Assembly (NCBI RefSeq): GCF_964656455.1
Contig: NC_135726.1
Location: 7,202,001 to 7,266,000 of the forward strand
Source of the DNA: Halichoerus grypus
Lineage: Eukaryota; Chordata; Mammalia; Carnivora; Phocidae
Direction: 5' to 3'
DNA: 64,000 nucleotides
Shown here: positions 1-10,685 of the stretch, one piece after another
Numbering within the stretch: the first letter of the stretch is position 1
How the letters are laid out: each line of letters opens with the position of its first letter
The notes under the pieces: generated by a model
Told to the model about the DNA's origin: nothing
Database searches by the model: none
What the model saw: the letters and a program-made list of their open reading frames with translations, nothing else
Position numbers and translations under genes: made by a program

Positions 1-1370
1 TATTTTTATATCAGGACAATTTTTTTTTTTTTTTTTGTATTCTGTCTGTAAGCACATCTTCTTAAATTTTTATTGGATTAGCAGTTTAAGGATCAAATAT
101 CCATACGTTGGATAATTTTTGTCTTCCATATCTGTCAGCTTCTCTTGAGCAGTTTTAAGATGTTTGTCATTTTAATTGTAATGCAAGACTTTTATTTCAC
201 GAGTTCAGTTTTCCACACAAGATAAGTTCTTTCTTTGCTGTCCTGAATTAGTGTTCCATAATATTATTGTTTTGGTTCTCAATTTGTTTCCTTAGTTCTT
301 CAGTCTCCATTCAGAAAATCCCATTCTATTGTTTTTATTCTCTTATTTGGAGCTCTTGTTTTATTGAGATTTATGTTCTTATTGTTGGTGCTATGAAGTA
401 GCAATAAGGGATTTCCTACTCTCTTTTGAGTCATGTTTTTTGAGTTCTTTCTCCCTTCTTCCTTCCTTCTTTTTTTTCTTCAGTAAGTATGCATAGTTTC
501 TGTGACATTTCTTTTCATCTTTCTTATGCTTGGGCGACTCTGACCAGATATTCTATTTGCAATTATGTAGTGTGGATGACTTCTTGACTCTCTTCCTACC
601 CTATCTGAAACCAGATTGTTTCCTTTCCAAGCTATATTTCGAGGGCTAGGTACTTTGTGCTCCATCCACTTATCTGTGACCTGGGGGAATGGTGGAGGGA
701 GGGAGAGAGATCTAGGGATAAGGGCTAGGTTGCTTTAGCCTGCAAGGACAAAAATGCTTTCTGTTACAATTGGCTGGGCTCTATTCTCTCTTTTAAATTA
801 TACCAAATATCCTGGATCGAGGTTCACTCCACTCAGTTGAGGGGTGTATACTCATCTCCCCAGGGGTTGGGATAGCCTGGTGTTTTGTTTTCTGCTTCAG
901 TGTATAGGTTGGGAGCTTTTCTAGGTGTTCCCTTTTCTCTGTTGTTCCTGTGTTCTCTCTGTTTCATTCCAGCAGCCCCTTCCCCTATTTCTATATCAGA
1001 AGAGAAAAGGGTAAGAGTTGGGTGATTAAGTAAAACTTCTCTGGATTTAAAGGGACAACTACTGGGGGATGAGGGTGGTTTGAGAGCCGTGCCATGTTGT
1101 ACCTTTTGCTTTGCTCCAGAATTTTTTGTTCCTTTCTTTAGTTGATTTTTCATTAGTTTACCCTTGATGACTCTTTGGTTTTATACTGGTTTAGCTGTTT
1201 TTCTCATTGTGTTAGGTATTGGGAATGGGGAATTTTGAGATGGAATTTCAGTCACTGTCTTAAACCTCATAATCTGGAATTTCTGAAGTTGTGTTCTGCA
1301 CATGACCACCAATTGCCCACAGGCTCACACTTTGATTTTAAAAAAAGAAATCCTCCCTGGCCCTTGTCGA
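1..1370. other. AT-rich stretch, nothing certain recognised
   Basis: There is no convincing gene. Short open frames here are chance frames with no recognisable domain. The first ~480 bases are T-rich on this strand and could be a very old antisense LINE-1, but I could not anchor them to a consensus. Confidence 0.4.
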
Positions 1371-1375
1371 TACTC

Positions 1376-1424
1376 ATTCAATTGATCATTCATTCAACAA
1401 CATTTATGTTTAAGACACTGTGGT
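1376..1424 (-). mobile_element. Possible LINE-2 3'-end fragment
   Basis: An 'ATTCATTCAACAACATTTATG'-like run followed by 'GACACTGTGG' resembles the reverse complement of the LINE-2 3' terminus. It is very short, so the call is weak. Confidence 0.3.
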
Positions 1425-1570
1425 AATTATACTGTTTTTTCACTGTTGCTTCCAAATCACGCATACTGTGTACATCCCCACACATCACATTGATCCCAAC
1501 AGCTTAACTGAGTTGAGAACATTTTCATATCATGTAAGAACTATCAAAAACAAGAAGAAGGAGAAGGAGG

Positions 1571-1572
1571 AG

Positions 1573-1627
<55 letters not shown>

Positions 1628-1630
1628 GAG
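1571..1630 (+). repeat. (AAAG)n microsatellite
   Basis: About 14 uninterrupted tetranucleotide units, preceded by an impure GAAGGAGGA-type tract and followed by degenerate GAGAAACAAAG. The purity suggests length polymorphism. The lysine/glutamate-rich open frame across it is an artefact of the repeat. Confidence 0.95.
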
Positions 1631-1989
1631 AAACAAAGAGAAAAAAGGAAAATTTAAGAAACTTTTTTCAAGATATTAAAAGGTAGCTTAATTTTTAAAC
1701 ACATTCTTTCAATTTTAAAAAGTCTCCTGGCAATGTTCACTGTAGAACCAGCTCATAAACAGGCACATGCACCAAAAACAAAAAACAAAAAACAAAACAA
1801 TTTAAAAACCCCCTGGAGTTGCTTAAAATTTTATGTCATCAGTCCTGCTATTTATTAGTCTTCCAACTTCCTGTTGAACTATTGCCTTAAGTTTTTGCTA
1901 TTTCCTGATACTTCTGCAACATGTTGTTTATATGGTACATTATACTTTGGAAAGTATTTTCCTTTAGTTTTTATTTTTTTTTTAACTCA

Positions 1990-2190
1990 ACACTCACTAT
2001 TTACCTCTATTTACAAATGAAGGAACCAAGGCTTAGAAGGTGTGATTTTCCAACACTGCCCATAAGGGAGAAGCAGAAGAGAAATAGAATTTGACACAAT
2101 CCCTGTCCTTGTTTTCCAAATAGTCTTTTCCAAATGGTCCTGCCTCCTGCTGTCTTGAAATATACGGGATGTTTTTGCTTACAGGGAATA
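1990..2190 (-). mobile_element. MIR SINE, old fragment
   Basis: 'TTTACAAATGAAGGAACCAAGGC' followed by a 'GTGATTTTCC' block matches the reverse-complement MIR core (the TTTACAGATGAGGAAACTGAGGC region). It is diverged and the ends are approximate. Confidence 0.5.
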
Positions 2191-2224
2191 AAATTTAGAA
2201 CCTGCTTATGGTGAAAAACCATTA

Positions 2225-2800
2225 CACATACAAATTTTGTACTTTTTTTTTTTTACCCAAGACTACATCATTAGCATTTTTTAATTTTCTTCAATGTTCC
2301 AGACGTCATTTTTAGTGGCTGTATCATAATTTACAACACAATAGTCTACTGTTGGACATTTAGTTTCTAGTTGCTATTTTCCTGTAATAGCTGAGAAAGT
2401 AATCAGCATATTTGTGACACGTAGCTTTTTGCCTTTGTTGAGTTATTTCTTTAGTATAAGTTTCCAGGAATGAAATTATTGGGAATGTTTTATAATGCTA
2501 CTTTTCAGAGAGGCCATCTTGATTTATAATGGCACCTGTAATGAACGAGATTCTAGTTTCACTCCAACTTGGCCCGTGTTACATACTATTTATTTTGTGA
2601 AATTTTGCCAAATTGGGTAGGTTTAAAATGATATGTCAAGGTTGCTTTAGCCTGCATTAAAATTTAACAACGTGGATATATTTTCCCCATGCTTCTTTAC
2701 GATTTGTACTGGCCCATTCAAATTACCTGTTTATATTCTTTACCTATCTATTATTGGGTCTTGAAGTGTCCATATAAATCTGAATTACTTCAGGGTTTGA
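2225..2800 (-). mobile_element. Old LINE-1 fragment (3' part of ORF2)
   Basis: On the + strand it reads as antisense ORF2. It has the 'GGCTGTATCATAATTTA', 'GTTGGACATTTAGTTTCTAGTTG' and 'GGAATGAAATTATTGGG' landmarks of the C-terminal region in the right order. It is heavily diverged with no open frame. Confidence 0.7.
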
Positions 2801-2829
2801 CATGTTTATTCTAAATATTTTCCCCTGTC

Positions 2830-3210
2830 TTTTTTTTTTTTACATTTAAATTTTTAAAACTTGAAACACAATTTGCATGTAGCGAAAATCCATCCCCTTT
2901 ATGGGTTTTGATAAATACATATGGTTGTGTCACCACTACAGCAGTCAAGAAGAATTCCATGACCCCCCAAATCCCCTTGTGCCCCTTTGTAGTGAACCTC
3001 TCCCCTCTCACCAGACCCTGGTGACCACTGATCTATTTTCTGCCGCACAGTTTTGCCTTTTCCAGAACGTCATATAAATGGAAACATGCACTATGTAGCT
3101 CTCGAGTGTGGCTGCTTGCCCTTGAATGGCTGTGTTCCTCCTCCTCGCTGAGCCCTACTCCATTCTGTGGCTGGAGCAGCTTGTTCATCCCCCTTTCTGC
3201 TTTAACCCTT
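2830..3210 (-). mobile_element. Old LINE-1 fragment (3' UTR plus ORF2 end)
   Basis: It reads antisense through the 3' UTR ('CAGACCCTGGTGACCACTGATC') into 'ATATAAATGGAAACATGCA', typical of L1M/L1ME 3' ends. It restarts at the 3' UTR after the ORF2 fragment at 2225-2800, so it is a separate element. Confidence 0.65.
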
Positions 3211-3729
3211 CTGTTTTTAGTTTTGTGACATCTCGCTCTCTAAAATTTTTGACTTTTAGATACTTCTCTGTCAGCCAGTCCTTTCCTTTGCCATCACTTC
3301 TGTTGAGATTTTGCTTCAGCAATTTCTTTTGCAAACAGGAGAATTCTGGGAAGCGTAATCCATACATTTGTCCGCTGTCCTTTCACAGAATGGCCGATAT
3401 TTGTGAACACCTCCATTTCTACCACCATGGGCAAATTCATCTTGGATGAAGTGGCACAATCCTGAGGCTCTCTTGCTGTGAGCTTTCAATTTCTGTGGAA
3501 TTTTAATCATTAGTGGCAGACGTGAAAATGCCAAAAATGAAACATTTTCTCCTGGAGGCAAGGGTAGATGCCTGGCCCAGCAGGGATGCGGCAGCACTGA
3601 GGAGCTTGAGGAAGCCGGGTGGCATCTCACCTGGTTGGGATACTTTGGCACGCTGAGAGTAAACATTACTTTAAATTCAAGGAAATGGTTTGTTTTTTAT
3701 ACCAGTTGAACACTCAAGTAATCAAACAT
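3211..3729. other. No feature recognised
   Basis: Moderate-complexity sequence with overlapping short chance frames on both strands. No family signature seen. Confidence 0.5.
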
Positions 3730-3747
3730 TCTCCTTGGCAACTTCTT

Positions 3748-3948
3748 TCTTTTTTTTTTTTCTTTAAAGATTTTACTTATTTATTTGAGAGAGAGAGAGC
3801 ACACAAGCTGGGGGGGAGGAGCAGAGGGAGAGGGAGAAGTAGACTCCCCGCTGAGCAGGGAGCCCATGTGAGGCTCGATCCCAGGACCCTGGGATCGTGA
3901 CCTGAGCCGAAGGTCGATGCTTAACCAACTGAGCCACCCAGGCGCCCC
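3748..3948 (-). mobile_element. CAN-SINE (SINEC), full length
   Basis: The poly-T start, 'ATTTATTTGAGAGAGAGAG' CT-rich region and tRNA-related head ending 'GAGCCACCCAGGCGCCCC' give a complete minus-strand carnivore SINE. An 18-bp duplication with one mismatch (TCTCCTTGGCAACTTCTT, 3730-3747 and 3949-3966) brackets it. Confidence 0.97.
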
Positions 3949-4244
3949 TCTCCTTGGCATCTTCTTAGAGCAGCTGATAGATTGTCTCCAATTCCTTACC
4001 TGGGCCATTGTTAGGAATCCGAGCTTGTGTAGCTTCCTTGGAGATAAGTGGGGAAAGTAGAAAGCTTATGCGGCCTGATTAGCATGAGGTTCTTGTACCC
4101 TACAGGAAGGGGTCCATGTGACAAAGAATCTGGGGTTTTTCCAGACTTTGGTCATGGCCAGAGATGCATGAAACACTCTCCTGTTCCCCTTGGCAGGAGA
4201 GCTTGCTGAATAGGAACAGCCTTTCTGAGCCCCGGGATTAATGC

Positions 4245-4375
4245 CTATTGCCACCCCTGGACAATAACCTCCATGAGGGCAAGGCCATGTCTGTTTTTGT
4301 TGCTCTTGTAGCTTCAGAGCATAGTGCTTGCTAAATGTTTTATTAAATGGATGGATGGATGAATGGATGAACCAA
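4245..4375 (+). mobile_element. LINE-2 3' end with (GGAT)n tail
   Basis: 'ACCTCCATGAGGGCAAGGCC' through 'AGCATAGTGCTTGCTAAATG' is the LINE-2 3' terminus. The tail has turned into a short ATGGATGGATGGATGAATGG repeat. Confidence 0.75.
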
Positions 4376-5489
4376 TAAACTGAAAACTTTTTGGTCCATT
4401 TCCTGAAGCTACAAAGGCGTGCATCACATAAATCCATTCACGAAGCCAACCGTGTTCCCCTGCTGGTGCAGTCGGAAATGAGTTAGGAAGGCAGACCTTG
4501 AGAAGGGGCCGGAGGAGCCACCTAAAAGGCTTTTGGCTATAGCCTCCAAGACTCCGAAGATCTGGATGAAAAGTGAACCCAAACCTGTGCTGTGGGGGCT
4601 CAGAAATGTCCAGATTCTCCGTGAGGAGCTAACTCAGCAGGCTATGGAGGGTCTGCCTACGGTTCACTTTGACAGTCATGGCTAGAACGGCAGGGCTCAG
4701 CCTGATGGGGGATCTCTGCCAGCTTCAGGGGGCAGAGGGAGGGGAGATTCAGAGGAGTGGACACAAGATAGCTCCTTGGCCCAAGAAGGTGCCAACACTG
4801 GGCTATTATTATTTGAGTAAAATACTGTCACATTTTCTGAGCCTGTTTCTTGAGCCCTGACAGCCTCTGTTCACATCCTTCGTCTTCCGTTGTTCCTTCT
4901 AAGATACCTTGTAGCCCCCACCAGGAGATGAGTCTTCAGCCGGCTGTGGAATATGGGGTTGTGGATTGTTATTTTCAGCCTAACCCAAGTGACACTAACT
5001 CAGCAGAGTGATCTTGAGCCCCAGGGGAATGCAGACCTGATGACATGGGTCCCTTTGATAAGGATCGCGGCATGTCCTTGGGTTGGCAGATGCTGTGGGT
5101 GGAGACTCGACAAACCCAAATGCCTATGTGAATCTACTACTTACTTTGTGTTTGTTTGTGTGTTTGTTTCCAGTGTTGATACTCTGTTGACAAAACAAGT
5201 TGTTTAACTTTTTCTTTTTTGTAGCTATTAGGGTTACAGAGTCCAAAACCCTGTATCTGAGTAGAGACACTGCTCATTACCAATGTGGAGAAGTTTGATA
5301 GAGAGAGATGCTATGCAGGGAACCTGACAACCAGCCGCAAATCACAGAAATAAAAACTACCGTCACCTCCCCACTGTCCGGCTCCAGCTGGATATCCCTT
5401 AGAAACCTGGAGCTCCATCTGTCAGAAACAACACATCCCATCCCCTGGGGACCTCGCTTAGCTGCAATACTGTGAATATATCCACTTGT
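4376..5489. other. No feature recognised
   Basis: About 1.1 kb of apparently single-copy, mixed-composition DNA. Short open frames (under 85 codons) show no domain or conserved motif, and I see no splice-bounded exon I can defend. Confidence 0.5.
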
Positions 5490-6120
5490 TAATGTGGATA
5501 CCCACGAGTCACTTTCGACTTCGTCTTCCCTTCACCCCCATATCCAGTCACCCACCAAGTCCTGATGATTCTACTTCCTAAATGTCCCCCTAGTCTGTGT
5601 ACCTCCTTCCCCTCCCCACCATCCTGTAGCATCTCCAGCCAGAGCTACTCAGAGAAGAAGCTCCTCACCAGGCTCCCTGCCTTCATTATCAGCTCTCCTC
5701 ACATCTGAGCATACCACAGGCCACAGATGTTCTGCATTCTCCAGGATAAAGGTCCTTCATGATCTCAGCCTGGCTTTATGCCCTTCTTATAATCCAGGCC
5801 TCAGCCATACAAATCTCTCTCAGTCCCTGCAATGTGTGGACCACTCTGTATTTACCCTCCAAACTGTCCCCCAACACCTTATTCCTGTTGCCTGGCTAAT
5901 TCCTACCCATCCATTAAGCCGAGTTAGACATCTCTCTCTGGTGCCCCAACCTGGCAGAGCTGGGGGCCTTCCCATGCGTCCCTCTAGTGCCCTTTGTTTT
6001 CCCTCGCCATGGCAGGTGTCAGGCTGTGTCATAATTGCCTGTTTGTCATTGTAGATTTGCTGCCTATGACAGAGCCCGACACATAGTAGGTGCTTAATGT
6101 TTTTACAATGAATGAATGAA
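5490..6120 (+). mobile_element. LINE-2, 3' part
   Basis: Sense LINE-2 landmarks in order: 'CCACCAAGTCCTGATGATTC', 'TCAGCCTGGCTTTATGCCC', 'GTTGCCTGGCTAATTCCTACCC', then 'GACACATAGTAGGTGCTTAAT' and an AATGAATGAATGAA terminus. No intact frame. Confidence 0.85.
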
Positions 6121-6177
6121 CAAAAACAAGAGAGAGATTGGCTTGGCACAAAATGAGCATATTAAGACCTAATAGGT

Positions 6178-6377
6178 GGGGTGCCTGGGTCGCACAATCG
6201 GTTGGGCATCCAACTCTTGGTTTCAGCTCAGGTCATGATCTCGGGGTCATGAGGTCCAACCCTGCGTCAGTCTCCACACTCAGCGCACTCTGCCTGAGAC
6301 TCTTTCTCTCCCTCTGCCCCTCCCCTCCACGCTCTCTTCTCTCTCTCTAAAATAAATAAATCTTAAAAAAAAAAAAA
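6178..6377 (+). mobile_element. CAN-SINE, older sub-type
   Basis: It has a diverged 'GGTGCCTGGGTCGCACAATC' head, the older 'CAACTCTTGGTTTCAGCTC' body and a CT-rich to (AAAT)n to poly-A tail. Perfect 14-bp target duplication AAGACCTAATAGGT at 6164-6177 and 6378-6391. Confidence 0.95.
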
Positions 6378-6391
6378 AAGACCTAATAGGT

Positions 6392-6762
6392 TCCCAGGAT
6401 GTACTAATGAGAAATTATGACTTTGTGGGTAACGGTAGTGGTTATTTCTAATTTCTTCCCTCTCTTTCCATTCTCTGCCTCCTCCTTTTGACTATACATT
6501 TTCTAAAATTTCTACAATCAACATGTATTTCTTTTCTAGTAGTATAAGAAAATACTACTCATTCATTTTATTGCCCCAAAGAATGAATTTTGCGTCCTGG
6601 ATTTTGAATTTTGCATCAAAAGAGGGGGGATTGAACCCTGGGTGCTGCTCCTCGAAGGTCAGCAGCAGCCCTTTACTCTATATGCATTTTTCTCATTTAG
6701 CTATGTTTCAGCATTTCAAGGATTTTCAGCCAATTAAGATGTACTCGGATGAGATGGCTTTT
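6392..6762. other. No feature recognised
   Basis: No repeat family or gene signature seen between the SINE and the LINE-1 stub. Confidence 0.5.
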
Positions 6763-6778
6763 AAAAAAGAAGTCTTTA

Positions 6779-6907
6779 TGGGTATTAAAGAGGGCACGTT
6801 CTGCATGGAGCACTGGGTGTTATGCACGAACAATGAATCATGGAACACTACATCTAAAACTAATGATGTAATGTATGGGGATTAACATAGCAATAAAAAA
6901 ATTAAAA
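6779..6907 (+). mobile_element. 5'-truncated young LINE-1 3' end (~130 bp)
   Basis: It carries the terminal carnivore L1 3' UTR ('GGGTATTAAAGAGGGCACG', 'CTAATGATGTAATGTATGG') and ends in an AATAAAAAAATTAAAAAAA tail. The duplication AAAAAGAAGTCTTTA at about 6764-6778 and 6908-6922 marks target-primed insertion. The AT-rich tail may blur the exact edges. Confidence 0.93.
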
Positions 6908-6922
6908 AAAAAGAAGTCTTTA

Positions 6923-7391
6923 AAATGCTAAAATAGGCAAAATAGCAAACCACGCTTAAAAGGAAGCAGAAACACTGAAGGGATGAAATGCTATGTATCA
7001 TGGAAAAAGGAATTACTTTTGACACGATTGTTACACATATAAAATTAAGGTGGACGTGTGCTTGGATGAACGAGCTGAATGGGCTCAAGAGCTCAAGCAG
7101 AGAAACGGCTGCCCAGTGGGTGCACCCTGCAAGGCCATTTGGGTGACTGCATGGTGTTCTGTGTATTCTGTCTGGTCCTTCACTGTGAGGCCCCGCCCAT
7201 CCCACCAGTGGGTAGACGGACCTTGGCTGGAGGAGAGCGTTCTTCCGCAGGCCAGTCACCTGGGTGCCAGGGATTTCTCGGACAGGAAAAGGGGGCTGGA
7301 AGTTTTATCGGGGAGAAGGAAGGGTCTTTGGATCTAGACTTCAGGGAATCAAAATGTCTAGGAAAGTGCTTCCGTTCTGCATCTGCCTCCT
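6923..7391. other. No feature recognised
   Basis: The overlapping long frames in 7.05-7.65 kb on both strands have no recognisable motif and follow local GC content. I treat them as chance. Confidence 0.45.
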
Positions 7392-7470
7392 GGCTGGTTC
7401 CTGCACCACACAGCTGTTTCTTCCAGTTACCCAACTGCGTAGTGCGTCCTCCACCATGTAGTGCTGTCAG
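7392..7470 (+). repeat. Left arm of 79-bp inverted duplication
   Basis: It begins GGCTGGTTCCTGCACCACAC and ends TGTAGTGCTGTCAG. It is the reverse complement of 8453-8531 at 78 of 79 positions, the difference being C/T in the GTTTCTTCC run. Homology stops sharply at both ends. Not a repeat family I know. Confidence 0.95.
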
Positions 7471-8089
7471 ACGAACAATGTTTGCATCGGTGCATTCTGT
7501 GGGGGAGGAATTCAAACAGGACACATTGGGGACGGCTTGTCTATCCACCAGTGTTTGGGGCCTCAGCTGGGACAGCTCTGCAAGGCTAGCAGCTGGAGTC
7601 AACTGCAGGCTTCTTGACTCATCTGTCTTGTGGTTGATGTCAGCTATTGGCTAGGGGCCTCAGTATCTCTCCATGTCATTCTCTCCATGTGAGCTTATAC
7701 CTGGGATGGTTTGGTTGTCCTCACAGCATGATGCGGACTTCCCCCAGAGCAAGCATCCCAGAAGGGACGAACAGGGCAGAAGCTGTATCCTTTGGACAAC
7801 CTGTCTTCCAGAATCACATGGCACCACCTTTCCTGGGGAGAGCAGACCCAGCCCCTGTCCTGACTCAGAGGTGGAACCAAGACCCGACCTCTCAATGAGG
7901 ATGTGGCCAAGTCCCGCTGGAAGAGCGTGTGGCAAAGAAGATCTTGTGGTCATTTAGGAACTGCCCTGCTTCAGGACCTTCAGGAACATCCCTTACAAGT
8001 CTGGGATGAAGGCTGCTCTCCAAGTCATAAAGACTCTCTCTCCCCAATGCCCACTGAGCAGTCCCTCATGCCTCCTTTCTGGTTCTCTA
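7471..8089. other. Spacer of inverted duplication, nothing recognised
   Basis: Apparently single-copy DNA between the inverted arms. No repeat family or defensible exon seen. The remainder of the spacer (8090-8416) is LINE-2. Confidence 0.45.
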
Positions 8090-8416
8090 ACATATCAAGA
8101 TCCTGGTCCACCCAGGGCCTTCACACAGGTTCTCCTCACACCTACCATCTCCGTTCCAGCTGCGCAAGGCTGGCTGCATCTTTGATTAAAGGTTACTCCT
8201 TCTACAAGGTCTTCCCTGGCCAACCTGAATCCGCTCAGATATTCTCTATCACCATGCCCTCCTCATTTCCTTTATTGGCCTATTCCACCTTGGGTTTACG
8301 TATTGATTTCTTGGTTAAGTACCAGATCTATGCCTATTTTATTCGTATCCCCACTGCCTAGCACAGTGCCTGGCACATGGTATTCACTCAATGGAGATGG
8401 GTTACATGAATAAATG
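8090..8416 (+). mobile_element. LINE-2 3' part
   Basis: 'TCTACAAGGTCTTCCCTGGCC', 'ATCCCCACTGCCTAGCACAG' and 'TGCCTGGCACATGGTATTCA' are consecutive sense LINE-2 3' landmarks, ending near 'GAATAAATGC'. Confidence 0.85.
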
Positions 8417-8452
8417 CTACAAAGTGCCTACCTCAGAGAGGCTGGCTGGGAG

Positions 8453-8531
8453 CTGACAGCACTACATGGTGGAGGACGCACTACGCAGTTGGGTAACTGG
8501 AAAAAACAGCTGTGTGGTGCAGGAACCAGCC
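8453..8531 (-). repeat. Right arm of 79-bp inverted duplication
   Basis: Reverse complement of 7392-7470 with one mismatch. It lies just after the end of the LINE-2 at 8090-8416. A 26-residue peptide is identical in the frame across this arm and in the opposite-strand frame at 7180-7602, an independent sign of the duplication rather than evidence of coding. Confidence 0.95.
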
Positions 8532-9040
8532 GGGGGTGGCTTAGATCCCTAGGTGATCATGTTTTCAGTAAGTCCCTGTGTTTAGCTCCGCTTTGCTCTC
8601 CCCTGTTATTTGCAAATCCTGATACCATGCTTCAGCCTTGACCCTGCTGAGCTAAGGTTCCTCATTAAGGCTAGGGAGGGCGTTAAGTGGAAAGCAGCAT
8701 CCCCTAGTGGCCAGGATGCTGGTGGTGGTGACAGATCCCCAAAGGAAGGCAGGTGTCTGGGCACAAGAGCTGAGATCCAGCTGCCCCAACCACATGGAGA
8801 TTCACTGAGATTCGTTTCCCGCTTCTACTCTTGGGGAATCTGGGTTTTATTGGTATTAGTGGAGGTCACTTTTGATTACAATTGGAAAGACCCCTTCACA
8901 TAAATGTGCTTACCAGGGGCTGTTGGGTCATGTATTAAAACATCTCAGTTCTTTAAACGTGACTTTTAGTAGCTGTCACTAGGCAAGCTGACTTACAGCA
9001 GCTGTGACTTACCTTTGGCTTATAGCTTCCATTAATAAAA
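8532..9040. other. No feature recognised
   Basis: Single-copy-looking sequence. No motif identified. Confidence 0.45.
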
Positions 9041-9044
9041 AAAC

Positions 9045-9515
9045 ATGTAATTATGCTCTGACCTCATTGCTAATCCTCTTCCCTTTGTACACTCTGCCCT
9101 GGCACTCGCACACTTTCCTCTTTGCTAATCTTCAAACCCGTGCAGAATGCCCCACCTCAGGGCCTTTGTACCTGCTGTTCTCTCTGCCCCAGGTACTCTT
9201 GCTCCAGGGTACATGGCTCACCCCTCATCTCCTTCAAGTCTTTTGTTCAAAGTAGGTCTTCTCCACGAGGCCTTCTCTGACCATCCTATTAACACTTGCA
9301 AACTTCCCACCAAGGCAGGCCCCATCTCCTCTCCAAAAAACTTATCTCCTTTTAATGTCATGTAATAATGCTAATTGTCTGACTGTTTCCGCCAGACTTT
9401 AAGCTCTAGGAGGGCAGAAATTTTTGTTTCCTTTCTTCACTGTTGAATCCCCAGCTCCTAGCTCGAACATAGTCAGTGCTCAGTAAATACTTGTTAAATG
9501 CATGATTAAACAACT
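9045..9515 (+). mobile_element. LINE-2 3' part
   Basis: 'CCCACCTCAGGGCCTTTGTAC', 'CACGAGGCCTTCTCTGACCA', 'ACTTTAAGCTCTAGGAGGGC' and 'CAGTGCTCAGTAAATACTTG' are in correct LINE-2 order. One of the better preserved copies here. Confidence 0.9.
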
Positions 9516-9529
9516 CTGTTAATAACCAT

Positions 9530-9735
9530 TCTTTATGCTGGGCATTTAACAAATCATTTTCATGATCCACTCCAGCAACCTATTAGGTATTTCTTTTTGT
9601 CTCTGTTTCATAGAAGAAGAAACAGGCTCACGGAGGTCAAGTATTTTGCTTGGGGGAACACAGCTACTACCTGGCTGAGTTCGGAGTCAAATTCAAATGT
9701 GTCTGACTTCAAGGTCAATGCTCTGTTCGGTTCTG
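9530..9735 (-). mobile_element. MIR SINE
   Basis: Antisense MIR: 'TATTAGGTATTTC', 'AGAAGAAGAAACAGGCTCAC', 'GGGGGAACACAGCTACTACC', 'TGTGTCTGACTTCAAGGTC'. Confidence 0.8.
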
Positions 9736-10365
9736 CTTCCTCCCTGACCGATACAGACACCCAAAAGAGACCCAGCCCTGCTCTGTGGCTGGGTGAGGAG
9801 GGGCAGGGTCAAGAAGAGCAGACATACAGGTCCAGGGTTGGGAAGTACGGTGTGGGCAGAAAATGTTGGGGGTGTGGGTTGTTCTCCACACCATTCCACA
9901 GAGGCTGTGCGCCAGAGGAGATGGCTGTGAATTTCAGGATAGCCCTGTCTGTCGCAGCCTGACCTGAAGGCCCTAGGGAGACCTACTCCACCCCAGTTAC
10001 ACACTGATCAAACTCCCCAAAGAAACTATGTTTCTGAAATTGTGGAATTCAGGGAATTCTATGTCTCATGTTGACAATCATGATTATAAATGATTATAGG
10101 CTACATGATGATAAGTATGGGGAGTCTTTTTAAATACAAGACTTTTTTCCTTAACACAAGGCATTTTAAACGGAGTGCCTGCCCTGTGACCGCCCACCGC
10201 CAGGTCTCAGAGGTGATTCAAAGGGAGAGGTTGGAGGAGTCTGGTTAGTGCTGTGAGGTTCCCTCTCGGAGCTCGGAGATGAGAGATAAGACTGAGAGAT
10301 CTGAGTTCGGAATGGGGCCCTTCAGGCACCCTGAGCCTGAGCAAGGGAATGTGATGGTATAAATC
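9736..10365. other. No feature recognised
   Basis: No repeat family or gene signature. The ~120-codon frame that begins in the MIR is a chance frame. Confidence 0.45.
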
Positions 10366-10526
10366 CATGGTCCTCAAAGTGTCGTCCTGGATCAGTGGTG
10401 TCAATATCATCGCCTGGAACTCGTTAGAAATGCAGACTCTCCCCTCTCCCCTACCCAGTGCTGATATGGGGCCCAGCAGCCCGGTTTTAAGAAACTCTCC
10501 AAGTGGTTCTGAATGAGAACCACTGG
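10366..10526 (+). mobile_element. MER5A (hAT-Charlie DNA transposon relic)
   Basis: 'GGTCCTCAAAGTGTCGTCC', 'CTGGAACTCGTTAGAAATGC' and the terminal 'ATGAGAACCACTGG' match MER5A with its inverted terminal ends. Non-autonomous, no coding capacity. Confidence 0.85.
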
Positions 10527-10604
10527 TGCATACTTTAATGCAAAAGTAGGGCCTCGCTCATTCTCTGGTTCCTTCAGTAATATTTGTTCCCCCCATCCCC
10601 CCAT

Positions 10605-10653
10605 GGCTGTGCTATAGGGTCTAGAGTCAGATCTGGATTTGAAAGCCGCTTTG
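10605..10653 (+). mobile_element. MIR SINE, 5' piece (split by LINE-1)
   Basis: 'GGGTCTAGAGTCAGATCTGG' matches the MIR 'GGGCTCTGGAGTCAGACTGC' block. The element is cut here by the LINE-1 at 10654-12192 and resumes at 12207. Confidence 0.7.

Positions 10654-10685
<32 letters not shown>

Noticed and set aside
1561..1650. Lysine/glutamate-rich protein
   Set aside because: Product of translating the (AAAG)n microsatellite.
7079..7654. 191-codon open frame on + and 140-codon frame on - in the same place, as a possible gene
   Set aside because: No recognisable domain, frames overlap on both strands, and part of the frame is duplicated only because of the 79-bp inverted repeat at the DNA level.
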